Source: Roseibium album
GTDB lineage: Bacteria; Pseudomonadota; Alphaproteobacteria; Rhizobiales; Stappiaceae
Direction of reading: 5' to 3'
Assembly (NCBI GenBank): GCA_001404055.1
Contig: CXTY01000027.1
Coordinates: 5,001-67,699 of the forward strand
DNA: 62,699 bases
Part shown: positions 36,041 to 45,483 of the stretch, piece after piece
Layout: each line of letters starts with the position of its first letter
Numbering within the stretch: position 1 is the first letter of the stretch
The notes under the pieces: generated by a model
The model's database searches: none
Seen by the model: the letters and a program-made list of their open reading frames with translations, nothing else
What the model was told of the DNA's origin: nothing
Made by a program: the position numbers and the translations under genes

Positions 36041-38254
36041 TTGAAAACTTCCGAACTAAAAGAGCTGCCTGTGGACAATGAGGGTGTGAGTCTGCTCGAT
36101 CCTGTCGAGCTTCTCCTGGCGCTGTACAGAAAACGCTGGATTGTTGCTGTTATCGCTGCGATCGTGGTGGGCCTGACACTCGTCTATCTCCTGCAAACGC
36201 AGTCTATCTATCGGGCGACCACTCAGGTGCTTCTGAACCAGGAGCAAAGGCCGCTTTTTGAAGATCCGACCAATGCGTTCAGTCTTGGACGCGATCCGGT
36301 GTTCGTCGACAGTCAGGTGGCCCTTGTCTCGTCGGCATCGGTGCTGAGACCCGTGGTGCTTTCACGGAATCTGATCGATGACCCGGAATTTGGGACCGGC
36401 GCCGACCGTCCGGGCCCGTTCTCAATACTGATGGACATTCTATTCGGAAGTTTTTTCCAGTCCGAGCCCGGTAGTTCAAGTTCAGAACGCCAAATTATCG
36501 ATACGATTGAAGCATTACGAGAGGCTCTGAGCGTATCGCGCGAGGGGTCTACCTATGTCATCGACATAACTGTCGGTTCGACGCGACCGGATACCGCTGC
36601 CATCCTCTCCAACGCAGTCGCACAATCCTATCTCAACGTTGCCAGCAATGGGGTTGACGGGCAATCGGGTGCTTTGGCCAATGACCTTGATAAACAGGTG
36701 GCCGCGCTTCGTGATCAGGTTCGAACAGCACAAGGAAAAGTCCAGAAGTTCCGGGCGGACAACAACCTGCAGAATGCTGCGGACGGAACGCTTCTTGTTG
36801 AAAGCGAACTTGATGGTCTGAATCAGCAATTTGTTCAGGCGCAATCCACCCTTGCGCAAGCCCAAGCCAGCTATGACGAGCTACAACAGTTTCTGGAACA
36901 AAAACTATCACCTTCCTCGCTAGGTGATCTTGTTGTCTCGCAATCCATCAATCAGCTGCTGGACCAATACAATACAACCGTTCGCAATGAAGCCGCACTC
37001 GCCAACGAGCTTTTGCCTTCCCATCCGTCTCTGGCGCAGGCCCGCGCCCAAATCGCTCGCCTCGAACGATTGATCCGGAACGAATTGTCTGGGCTTAGCG
37101 AGTCCAAAAGGGTCGAGCGTGACGTTGCGGAAAACCGTGTGAAAAACATCCAAGCCCAGCTTGACAGGACCCGCACGAACTCAAGTCAGGATGAAGAACT
37201 TCTGATTACCCTCCGCGACCTGGAGGCAGATGCAGAGACCAGCCGAGAAGTCTATCAGAGAGTCCTCGCCAAATCCAAGGAAGTCGCCAATCTGGAGCAG
37301 TTTTCGATTCCGATCGCCCAGATCATTTCACCCGCCTTTACGCCCAAAAACCCAAGCTGGCCACGCAAGAAACTCATTCTGGCTGCTTCCGGGGTTTTTG
37401 GTGTCCTCCTGGGAATTGGCACAGTTCTGGCCTTCGAAGCCTTCAAGATGGTTTCCTCTCTGCTCCGAGGCCACCTTATGGCTCGCGGGCTCAAACGCAC
37501 CGAGCCGGCGAGACCTTCGCGTGCCGCAGCGATGGCTCCCGCGCCACTCCAACCGCGGCCGGTCAGGCGCTCGGCAAGATTGGGCAGGCGCAGGGAAAGA
37601 GATTCAAATCTCGGCTGCATCCCGAGCCTCGGCGGCCCTCAGATCTCGACGTATCAGGTACTCAATTTCGGCGAGACCTATGAAACAGCATTCGATTACC
37701 TGACAGCAGAAAACGATCGACAAATGCCACGCGAAGGCCGTGAGTTCGTCGAAGCGGTCGAAGGTCTGGAAGAAGCGATCACTGGAAGCCTCCGACGAAG
37801 CGCGGGTTCCACGCTGCTCTTAACCACGCAGAGTAATGCGGAAGAACTCCACCTCGCTGCGTTCAGCATCGCCTGCGCGTCTGCGGTACATGGCAACCGT
37901 GTTCTTTTGATCGATGGCGATCCGCAAAACAAGGAACTCTCTTGGGTGGTCGAAACGGCGGGAGGTCGCCTGGGGGCCTATTTCACCGATAAAGACGACG
38001 GGCTAGACGGTTTGGAACTGGATTTTGTTTCTTTGGTCGACAAACTCCAAAAATACAAAGAGTTCAGTCTTTCGGAGCAACAGATCTACAAGCTGGATCG
38101 TCTTGCCAGTGCCTACGACCTCTTGGTCATTGCGGCGGGTCAGACAGATCAGGAAGAGCGTTCTCCCTTTACATCGATTGCCGACTGCAGCCTGAATGTG
38201 ACTCAGGACAGAGGCAGCGGCAGCCTGTTGATTTCCCACAACGCGCAAGACTAA
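36041..38254 (+). CDS. Polysaccharide chain-length/co-polymerase protein with a degenerate tyrosine-kinase domain
   Basis: 737 residues. A Wzz/ExoP-like layout is clear: helix one at about residues 34-53, a long periplasmic coiled-coil region (about 220-430), a Pro-rich NPSWPRKK just before helix two (about 447-468), then a cytoplasmic domain. The latter has the BY-kinase position NRVLLIDGDPQ (Walker A'), but where Walker A should be it reads TTQSNAEELHLAAFSIA, with no GK[ST]. No Tyr-rich tail is present. It should still set chain length, but autophosphorylation looks impossible. The start is TTG 36041. The 220-bp gap upstream suggests its own promoter. Confidence 0.88.
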   Translation: MKTSELKELPVDNEGVSLLDPVELLLALYRKRWIVAVIAAIVVGLTLVYLLQTQSIYRATTQVLLNQEQRPLFEDPTNAFSLGRDPVFVDSQVALVSSASVLRPVVLSRNLIDDPEFGTGADRPGPFSILMDILFGSFFQSEPGSSSSERQIIDTIEALREALSVSREGSTYVIDITVGSTRPDTAAILSNAVAQSYLNVASNGVDGQSGALANDLDKQVAALRDQVRTAQGKVQKFRADNNLQNAADGTLLVESELDGLNQQFVQAQSTLAQAQASYDELQQFLEQKLSPSSLGDLVVSQSINQLLDQYNTTVRNEAALANELLPSHPSLAQARAQIARLERLIRNELSGLSESKRVERDVAENRVKNIQAQLDRTRTNSSQDEELLITLRDLEADAETSREVYQRVLAKSKEVANLEQFSIPIAQIISPAFTPKNPSWPRKKLILAASGVFGVLLGIGTVLAFEAFKMVSSLLRGHLMARGLKRTEPARPSRAAAMAPAPLQPRPVRRSARLGRRRERDSNLGCIPSLGGPQISTYQVLNFGETYETAFDYLTAENDRQMPREGREFVEAVEGLEEAITGSLRRSAGSTLLLTTQSNAEELHLAAFSIACASAVHGNRVLLIDGDPQNKELSWVVETAGGRLGAYFTDKDDGLDGLELDFVSLVDKLQKYKEFSLSEQQIYKLDRLASAYDLLVIAAGQTDQEERSPFTSIADCSLNVTQDRGSGSLLISHNAQD

Positions 38255-38305
38255 CCCGCTGTCTGCGGGCCTATGCTCCTTTTCAAGCCTCTTGGACGCT
38301 GCCCC

Positions 38306-40090
38306 TTATTCGCGGGCCGCATGACGCAAAGTCGATAAGAAAGCCTGGCTTGATGTCTCGGATGTCAGGTTGTGGTCGGTACCGGAAATGAATTCAACAC
38401 GAGCGCCCGAATAGCGAGCCAGGTCCTGCCCCGACGGCCCGAAATAGTATTCCAGTTCTGATCGGCCCATATCATCATCTCCAAAAAGGACCACCACTTT
38501 CGAGCCGTGCTGAGTAATCGACTTCATGCGCTGGTGGACAAGCCCTATAAGCCGGCCTGAAACCGATAGAGACCCTAGCTGCCGTTCAACTGTCCTTTTG
38601 AGGGGCCGGTAAAGGCCCCGCATCAGTTTCGTCAGGGCGGTTCGGAACTTTTGCGGACTGGTCAACGCGGACTTGATCGTGCCCCAGTCCCTGAGCTTGC
38701 GCTGATAGTTTTCAAGCGGTTGGACAGGTCTGCGGATCTCCACATCGACCTCCTGCCGTGGGTCCCAGGCGAAGCGTCGTGTGTTGACCAGCACGACTGT
38801 CGAAACTCGTGAATCCGAACTCGCAGCCAGAAAGGCGAGATAAGCACCGCTGCAGCGGCCCACCAGCACGATCTTCTTCATACCGCGCTCTTTCAGAACA
38901 TCAACTGCGGCGGCAACATCCGGTATCTGGCTTTCCGAATACAGAATTTGACTGTTCTGGCCGTCATGAAGCTCCGCCTCTCCGACACCGGATGCATCGA
39001 TGCGCAGCGACAGATGTCCTTCTTCGGCGAGACTGCGAGCAAATTTTACGTGGCAACGGCCCCAACCGATATGGTGATCATAACCGGAATTGAGAAAGAT
39101 AATCCCAGTTTCGCTAAGCGGTGTTCCCGGCAACGTCAAAACACCGAAACAGGCATGACCAGCGCCAAATCGCACCATTTCCTCTGTTGCAGCATTTTTC
39201 GTGTGCGAAAGAGACAATGACTTTAAGAGTGCTTCGACCTCGATGACCGAACCTACCGTGTTCTTTTCCGGTGAGTTCTTCTGTTCAAGCCAACGCTCAA
39301 TCGTATCCAGAGTGCGCTCTGGCAGTTCCGACAGTGTCGGATCGCCGACATATTTGCTGAATTCGTCAAAGTCTTTACGTGTTAGATCGAGACTGGTTTG
39401 CGCAAACTCGTCGGCAAGTTTTTCGTCACCTGGATGGTTGGGGCGCTGGAGCAGAAGCACAGCGGCACTTGCAGACGCCAGCAGCTTTGCCGTGGACAGG
39501 CTCTTCAGTTCAGCCTGAATGCCACTTGACAGCGTGAAACCCGCCGACCTTAGGGAACCGTCTTCCCCCTTTACGGTCTCGTCCCGATAGGTCTCCTTCA
39601 TAAGATTGGACCAAGCCACCAGTTCGCGCAGGTAATGGCGGCCAGTTGCAACAGGCGCCAGCAAGATACATCCCGTCACGGCAGAATGTTCAGCAACAAG
39701 CCGCGCAGCGAGAAGTGCGCCAACTCCCTGAGCAAGCACCGTGACCGATGCAAGATTATTCTGCTTTATGAAACTCTGCAGAACTCCATTAGCGGCGGCC
39801 CACCAGGTTTCGGTCGCCGAGTAGCCACGTGCATCGGATGTGCCTGGGAAATCGAACCTAAGCGCCGGATATCCTTTGTCAGCCAAACGCTCCGCAAGCC
39901 GCCGATAGGTCTTGCGCGCACAAAGTTCCTCAATGCCCCAGGGGCTGATCATCAACACTCCGTGCGCGCCCTTGGCCACATGGAGATGCACGGGTACAAA
40001 AGACAAGTAGCCACTTTGCACGGCGCCTGATGTGCCGGCGTTCTCACGTAAGGCACTTGCCGATTGATTGAGTGTATTTGCCGTGTCCAT
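38306..40090 (-). CDS. Tandem alpha/beta-hydrolase protein of the EPS locus
   Basis: 594 residues made of two alpha/beta-hydrolase domains (about 30-280 and 305-590). Each resembles the single-domain hydrolases found in exosortase-type exopolysaccharide loci. In the first domain the nucleophile elbow reads LAQGVGALL, with Gly122 where Ser is expected. In the second it reads VGRCSGAYLA, with Cys413 at the nucleophile position. A C-terminal His is present in GTDHNLTSE. So one domain is probably inactive and the other may use Cys, or Ser414 shifted by one. It is convergent with the chain-length gene and upstream of nothing on its strand within 2 kb. Confidence 0.8.
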   Translation of the reverse strand: MDTANTLNQSASALRENAGTSGAVQSGYLSFVPVHLHVAKGAHGVLMISPWGIEELCARKTYRRLAERLADKGYPALRFDFPGTSDARGYSATETWWAAANGVLQSFIKQNNLASVTVLAQGVGALLAARLVAEHSAVTGCILLAPVATGRHYLRELVAWSNLMKETYRDETVKGEDGSLRSAGFTLSSGIQAELKSLSTAKLLASASAAVLLLQRPNHPGDEKLADEFAQTSLDLTRKDFDEFSKYVGDPTLSELPERTLDTIERWLEQKNSPEKNTVGSVIEVEALLKSLSLSHTKNAATEEMVRFGAGHACFGVLTLPGTPLSETGIIFLNSGYDHHIGWGRCHVKFARSLAEEGHLSLRIDASGVGEAELHDGQNSQILYSESQIPDVAAAVDVLKERGMKKIVLVGRCSGAYLAFLAASSDSRVSTVVLVNTRRFAWDPRQEVDVEIRRPVQPLENYQRKLRDWGTIKSALTSPQKFRTALTKLMRGLYRPLKRTVERQLGSLSVSGRLIGLVHQRMKSITQHGSKVVVLFGDDDMGRSELEYYFGPSGQDLARYSGARVEFISGTDHNLTSETSSQAFLSTLRHAARE

Positions 40091-40163
40091 CGTTCTTGAA
40101 TGACCTTTTCAGGAAGGCAAAACTAATTGAGTTACGGCCAACTTCACCTTTGGGCGAATCCGG

Positions 40164-40844
40164 TCAGTGGCCATATTTGACCTTCCGTGCATGTGCGAGC
40201 AGCCAGCCCTTAAGACGCGCCTGCCTGGAGCAAAGAGCCGCAAAATCTCGTTTGGGATCAAAGTCACATGTAATCGAGGTTCGCGGACAAAACCAGGATC
40301 CTGGCGTCGTCGTGCCCCGCGCAGACGTGTAGACCCGCCGGTATTCGAGTGCCTTCAAATGCGACAGAACGTTTCGATCAAATCGACCGAAAGGAAGGCC
40401 AATGTCTTGAACCGGTCTGCCAATGATCTGGGAAATTCTATCTCTGGCTTCGACAAACTCCCGCTGACGCCCCTTATCATCGAGCACCCGCCAGTCAACG
40501 TGGTCGTAGCCGTGGGTGCCGATCATCATTCCTGCATCGAGGAGCGTGCGAAGGTCGCTTGAGTGAAGGTATCCTCTTTCGTCAATGCGACCGGCCAGGA
40601 CAAAAAAGGCCGCTGTTCTTCCCGCATCGACGAGCGCCGGCAGACCGCATTGAAGGTCGGAAATATTTCCGTCGTCGAAAGTTACGTGAATTTTGATGCC
40701 ATACGTATCCTCGATTTCTGTCAAGGACAAGATAATCTCTTTGTATACCTTCTCCGATACAAAGTAGCGAGCTTCGTCTTTCTCGATTGAAATCGCGGGT
40801 TCGCCTATGCCATGGAAGGTAATATACAGTGAGTTCGTGAGCAT
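40164..40844 (-). CDS. Polysaccharide deacetylase (NodB domain)
   Basis: 226 residues. The opening SLYITFHGIGEP is typical of exopolysaccharide-locus deacetylases. The metal-binding motifs are VTFDDGN and GTHGYDHVDW. It removes acetyl groups from a sugar or polymer. No signal peptide is present, so a cytoplasmic substrate (lipid-linked unit) is more likely than extracellular polymer. The ATG at 40844 has GAGGGG just upstream. It is divergent from the Wzx gene and precedes the tandem hydrolase by 73 bp on the same strand. Confidence 0.88.
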   Translation of the reverse strand: MLTNSLYITFHGIGEPAISIEKDEARYFVSEKVYKEIILSLTEIEDTYGIKIHVTFDDGNISDLQCGLPALVDAGRTAAFFVLAGRIDERGYLHSSDLRTLLDAGMMIGTHGYDHVDWRVLDDKGRQREFVEARDRISQIIGRPVQDIGLPFGRFDRNVLSHLKALEYRRVYTSARGTTTPGSWFCPRTSITCDFDPKRDFAALCSRQARLKGWLLAHARKVKYGH

Positions 40845-40991
40845 GCGCCCCTCGGATTACGTTGGTATCACCCTTCTAATGCAAAATTCCTCGCGGAAGT
40901 ATTAACACAGGGCCATGTGAAATAAGCAAACACCGAGCCAACAAATTCGAAACCAAATCAAAACATCATATTTTCCGCAACGGATATAATA

Positions 40992-42278
40992 ATGCCATCT
41001 TTAAAAACACGTTTTGAAAAGCTTTTAAACTCGACGCTCGCGAAAAGCACCTTGACCTATACAGTCAATTTCGGACTGCAACTCTTCATTCAGCTAGGTT
41101 ATTTCATCCTTGTTTCCCGGTATCTCGGTCCACACAGCTATGGCCTGTTTATCACGGTCAGTGCGATCAATGCCTTCGCGAATTTCCTTATCGGTCTTGG
41201 CAGCGACCAACTGATGATCCAGCGGGTTGCGGTGAACCGAGACCAGTTTCCACGCTATTTTGGTCACGCAGTCATTCTTGCGGCTTCAGTCTTTCCGTTT
41301 GCCGCACTACTCACTCTGGCCGTTTGCTATGCCATGGTGGGCGAGGAAATGGCGCTGCAAAGTCTGCTAGTCCTGACTGCCTCGAACATCATCTTCGCCC
41401 GGATCAACACCTTTTGCGCCAATGTGTTCATGGCCTTTGACCGGCCTCGCATGCAGCTCTGGGTAAATGTCTTTCTGTCAGCCTCCAGAGCGCTCTTTCT
41501 CATCGCTGCGATCTTGGTGCACCAGGATGAGATTACGCTCGAAATCTGGATCTGGTGGTTTTTCGCAGCTTCAGCGCTGAGTGCCAGTCAAGCAGTTGTT
41601 CTGGTGATTGTAACGTCAGGACTACCGGTCTTCACCTTGATCAAGGAAGACATTGTTCTCGGTTTCCAATACTGTCTGGAATCGCTCGCGACAGCAGGCG
41701 TTGCGGACATGGACAAGCCCACTGTCACGGCGGCAATTAGCCCGGAACTGGCCGGTATCTATGGCGCGGCATTCAAGATTGTCAACGCGGCCAGCGCACC
41801 GGTCCGCGCCCTGCTCTATGCGACCTACACCAGACACTTCAAAAATGCGGCGATCAATTCGGCAACGACGATTCAGTTCGGAAAAAGCCTCATTCCCTAC
41901 GCACTGGGGCTTGGTGGAACTGTTGCGTTCTCTCTGATCGCTTTCGCCGACATTATTCCAATGCTCATTGGAGAAGAGTACCAAAGAAGCGTCGACATTG
42001 TCAGGGTTTTGTCTCTGTTTCCGCTGCTCATGGGGCTTTCCGGGATCGCGGCCGACACATTGCGCGCCATTGGCAAACAGAAGGTCCGCATAACGTTGCT
42101 GACGTCGACAGCGCTTCTGATGATTCCGGTCGTGTATTATGGCGCTGTTTGGGACGGCATATTTGGCGCTGCTCTTGGCAGGATTGCTCTCCAGATCCTG
42201 CTCGTTGCCTGCTGCTGGTTTGCGGTCGCCCATTACGTGAAAAAAGAGGATGGTGCAAAGGATTCCAAGGAAAGCTGA
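40992..42278 (+). CDS. Polysaccharide flippase (Wzx/PST family)
   Basis: 428 residues with about 12 membrane helices of the MATE/Wzx superfamily. The N-terminus LTYTVNFGLQLFIQLGYFIL and SRYLGPHSYGLFITVSAINA is the usual Polysacc_synt start. It flips lipid-linked repeat units to the periplasmic face, supplying the Wzy-like polymerase encoded at 34521-35819. It is expressed from the opposite direction to the deacetylase, with a 147-bp divergent gap. Together with Wzy and the chain-length protein it makes the locus a Wzx/Wzy-type pathway. Confidence 0.9.
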   Translation: MPSLKTRFEKLLNSTLAKSTLTYTVNFGLQLFIQLGYFILVSRYLGPHSYGLFITVSAINAFANFLIGLGSDQLMIQRVAVNRDQFPRYFGHAVILAASVFPFAALLTLAVCYAMVGEEMALQSLLVLTASNIIFARINTFCANVFMAFDRPRMQLWVNVFLSASRALFLIAAILVHQDEITLEIWIWWFFAASALSASQAVVLVIVTSGLPVFTLIKEDIVLGFQYCLESLATAGVADMDKPTVTAAISPELAGIYGAAFKIVNAASAPVRALLYATYTRHFKNAAINSATTIQFGKSLIPYALGLGGTVAFSLIAFADIIPMLIGEEYQRSVDIVRVLSLFPLLMGLSGIAADTLRAIGKQKVRITLLTSTALLMIPVVYYGAVWDGIFGAALGRIALQILLVACCWFAVAHYVKKEDGAKDSKES

Positions 42279-42505
42279 CCTTGCCTCCACGATCGAAGCT
42301 TGCATGATAGTCAAAGCCGGGATCAGTGGGTGCGAAAAAGCTCCGACGGGATGACGTCCAGAACAGGGACAGTTCTGTTAGCTCTGCAGAGGCCAGGCTG
42401 ACCTTGTTCAGTCCAATGCCTTCGGCAAAGGCTTATGGCGGTGCGTGCCGACCACCGGGCCAATTCGCAATCGACCCGAAGCTGACAATCAAGTTTGCCC
42501 TGCCC

Positions 42506-44554
42506 TTACAATTTGGATTCGATGTTTGTGGTCGTTTGCTGTGGCCTGGCTAGGGTAACGTTGACGACGTCTGCGATTTCATCGGCAATCAGGCGCACAC
42601 CCGCGCCCGACAGGTGATCATCGTCAAAATAGTAGACTTCGTTCCCGGCCGCATTCAGGCACGTCCCGCTATCCTTCGAACACAAAGTGTCCTGCGGTCT
42701 GACGTGCCAGAGGTTGGCGTCTGACATTTGTTCGAATAGGTCGACGATCCTGCCATTGCGAGCCAGATAGGCGGCATAGGGTAAACCCAGTTGATCGTTG
42801 TCCGGATGGAAGAGACGCTGTTTAAAATAGCGGTCCGGAACATGCCAGCCAGCCTCCGGTATTGGATACACCAGAACAACGTTTTTGCCCGCGTCCAGGA
42901 ACCGCTGTATGCCTTTTTCGAAGATGTTTAGTCCATTCAGAATCGTTGCTTCTTCGCTCCTGCCGGCAGCAACCGGATCCAAAAAATTCTTCGGGCCCAT
43001 TAGAGTTGTCTCAACGCCACCGACTGTATTGTCAAAGGCGCCGTCATCCGTATAGAGCGAATAACGCCCGACGATGACAACGGTTTCGATATCACTATTG
43101 AGAACATAATCGTTCAGTTTTTGACTTACTTCATCGCAACGTGCACGACGGTGCCAATACCCGTCAAATGGCACGCATGTCGCCACCGCCAGCGTGGTGA
43201 CACCGACATTTCTTTCCTGCAGCTCACGGATCACTTCATAGGCGACAGCGTCGGCATAGCTGTCACCGAGAATGATGGCGTCGACGCCACCGCTCTCATT
43301 TGCGAAAGTACAGTCCCGCCTGGGAAGTGAGCCGATCACGGCCTTCCCGCCACTTGGTTCGACATAACACGCGGTGCGCAATGGCGAGACGTCATGACGG
43401 CTGTCATCAATGGCAAGCAGCAAGGGATCGTAGCGAAAGCGCATGCCGTCGGTGAGGATTCCGGCGAGCCCCACCACGCCTACAAGGAACAGAGCACCGA
43501 AGGAGGTCGCAAGAACTTTTGGGGTTGATGCTTTGCTGGCAGGAGATGTCGCCGTTTTCCGGAACGGTAGTTCAACGTAACGCCAACTCAGATAGGCGAC
43601 AGCTAGGGACACAAGCGCGACCCCCAACAAGACAAGCTCAGGAGGTTCATTCATCATGCGAATACGTGTGAATGCCAGCATCGGCTGGTGCCATAAATAG
43701 AGGCTGTAACTGATGAGGCCGATGGCGACCATTGGCGCGGCGCCCAGCACTTTACCGACGAGCGCCCCACTTGATGCGAACAGAATAATCAGAACGGTCC
43801 CGGCCACGGGCAGTATGGTCCAAAAGGAGGGAAAAGGGGTCTCGCTGTCGAACAGGTAAAAACTGCACAAAACCATCCCGAGTCCGACGAAGGCCAACGC
43901 GGAGTTCGGCTGGAACTGGCGCTTTGCAAGCGCGAGTGCACACAGGGACCCTGCAAGCAACTCCCAGGCGCGCGTCGGCAGCAGATAGAAATTCGCCCCA
44001 GTATGATAACGCCAACCGTATTCGGTCAGGAGCAGACTAGCCAACGAGCCAAGAACCAGAAGCCAGAAAATCCGATTACGGCCGAACCTCCAAAACAGCA
44101 TCAGTGCCAATGGAAAGAGGATGTAGAACTGCTCTTCTACCGATAGGCTCCACGTATGAATGAGTGGGTTGAATTCGGCAGCTGCTTCGAAATACCCACT
44201 GTTCTTCCAGAAGAAAATGTTGGACGAGAAAAGTGCAATCGAGACGAGTGTCTGTGAATAGAAGACCAGTTGGCTCGGCGGCATCCACAAGAGAGCAAAA
44301 ATCGTACTGACCGCTACCATGGTGATCAGTGCGGGTAGAATTCTTCGTGCCCGGCGTTCGTAAAACCCTTTCAGTGAAAAAACGCCTTGATCCAACTCTG
44401 AAATAATTATCGCTGTGATCAAGTATCCGGAAATGACAAAGAAGACATCGACACCGGCATATCCGCCGGAAAAGAATTCAACTCCACCATGATAAAGGAC
44501 TACTGGAAGCACCGCGACAGCACGCAAACCATCTATTTCGCGACGATAATTCAT
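42506..44554 (-). CDS. AT3-SGNH acyltransferase (OafA-like)
   Basis: 682 residues. The N-terminal Acyl_transf_3 domain (ten or more helices) opens with MNYRREIDGLRAVAVLPVVL and carries FFVISGYLITAIII and the catalytic-region SLSVEEQFYILFPL. The C-terminal periplasmic SGNH domain has AIILGDSYADA (nucleophile Ser) and FDDDHLSGAGVRLIADEI (Asp/His pair). It O-acylates sugars, most likely decorating the polymer made by this locus. It is monocistronic and convergent with the Wzx gene. Confidence 0.93.
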   Translation of the reverse strand: MNYRREIDGLRAVAVLPVVLYHGGVEFFSGGYAGVDVFFVISGYLITAIIISELDQGVFSLKGFYERRARRILPALITMVAVSTIFALLWMPPSQLVFYSQTLVSIALFSSNIFFWKNSGYFEAAAEFNPLIHTWSLSVEEQFYILFPLALMLFWRFGRNRIFWLLVLGSLASLLLTEYGWRYHTGANFYLLPTRAWELLAGSLCALALAKRQFQPNSALAFVGLGMVLCSFYLFDSETPFPSFWTILPVAGTVLIILFASSGALVGKVLGAAPMVAIGLISYSLYLWHQPMLAFTRIRMMNEPPELVLLGVALVSLAVAYLSWRYVELPFRKTATSPASKASTPKVLATSFGALFLVGVVGLAGILTDGMRFRYDPLLLAIDDSRHDVSPLRTACYVEPSGGKAVIGSLPRRDCTFANESGGVDAIILGDSYADAVAYEVIRELQERNVGVTTLAVATCVPFDGYWHRRARCDEVSQKLNDYVLNSDIETVVIVGRYSLYTDDGAFDNTVGGVETTLMGPKNFLDPVAAGRSEEATILNGLNIFEKGIQRFLDAGKNVVLVYPIPEAGWHVPDRYFKQRLFHPDNDQLGLPYAAYLARNGRIVDLFEQMSDANLWHVRPQDTLCSKDSGTCLNAAGNEVYYFDDDHLSGAGVRLIADEIADVVNVTLARPQQTTTNIESKL

Positions 44555-44745
44555 ACAAACTCTTTTCGATCTAATCCGGTATCCAATCGCAGGCGGGCCG
44601 CAGGACTTATCGACGGGTCTATATGCACGTAATTGGCAAAAGTAACAATGTCATTTCATTTTCCAGCCAGTCCCGCTCACAAATGACCAGAGTAAACGAT
44701 TAAACTGGATAATCAGTTAAATTGCCTGATCGAGACTGGTCTATT

Positions 44746-45483
44746 TCAAGTTGCAGGGGACTTGCGGAACTGAGATGCACTCATATAATCAACGATTACC
44801 CAAGAAAAGCATATGAAACCTAAAATCTCGAGCGTTTCTTCAATAATTGTGACCATAATGTAGTAATTATTTTCCAAACCAATACCGGACGCGATTGAGC
44901 CGGAGATCAACTCCATGCCAACTGCCCCCGTTACGTAAATGGCACCTGAAAATACTATACCAACTGTTGTTTTTAATGGAAACCTCAACACAAACGGTAT
45001 GAAATACAACGAAACAAGAAATACGACCAGAATTCCTGGGACAACCCAGGTAAAGTATAACAGCCCGTCCGCGTTCAAAAGCCCGCGCAGCGGCCCTGTA
45101 GTCCTCTCATGAAACCCTACAATTTCCTCCATGGACATAGAAAGTAAAACGAGTCCAAGAAGAAACCAGTTTCTCCTTGCATAGTAATCCTTTCTTTTGT
45201 GCCCATCGAAACAGCACCGAAATGTGAGCAAAGCACAATAAGCAATCAGCACCGAGCTAAACCAAGTGCCGATATTTTTTTCATTGTCGAGTTCGAAAGG
45301 TTTCAAATTCCCCAAAAGGGTTTCTCGCCCCAAGGTCAACAGATAAAATTCTCGAAAAATACTCAGAGTTAATACTAATAAAGCCACAGCTGTTACAAAA
45401 AACTGCGCCATTTTAAAGAACTGAGTTTCGTCTTCAGTTAGAATCTTCAATTCACTTCTCAAATACGTATCCTCTTCACGCAT
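44746..45483 (-). CDS. Multi-pass membrane protein of unknown function
   Basis: 245 residues with about six hydrophobic helices. Polar signatures sit within helices: SMSMEEIVGFHERTTGP, TGAVGMELISG and IEETLEILGF. Repeated acidic residues and a His in the membrane suggest a metal or proton site, and I recall related uncharacterised proteins with an EE..HE / EE.LE..G pattern, but I cannot name a family. The gene is AT-rich compared with neighbours and lacks a good ribosome site at ATG 45483. It marks the beginning of the accessory segment. Confidence 0.7.
   Translation of the reverse strand: MREEDTYLRSELKILTEDETQFFKMAQFFVTAVALLVLTLSIFREFYLLTLGRETLLGNLKPFELDNEKNIGTWFSSVLIAYCALLTFRCCFDGHKRKDYYARRNWFLLGLVLLSMSMEEIVGFHERTTGPLRGLLNADGLLYFTWVVPGILVVFLVSLYFIPFVLRFPLKTTVGIVFSGAIYVTGAVGMELISGSIASGIGLENNYYIMVTIIEETLEILGFICFSWVIVDYMSASQFRKSPAT

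Noticed and set aside
41622..42314. A 230-codon minus-strand frame opposite the Wzx gene
   Set aside because: The plus-strand flippase has membrane helices and family motifs; the opposite frame is polar and unlike any family.
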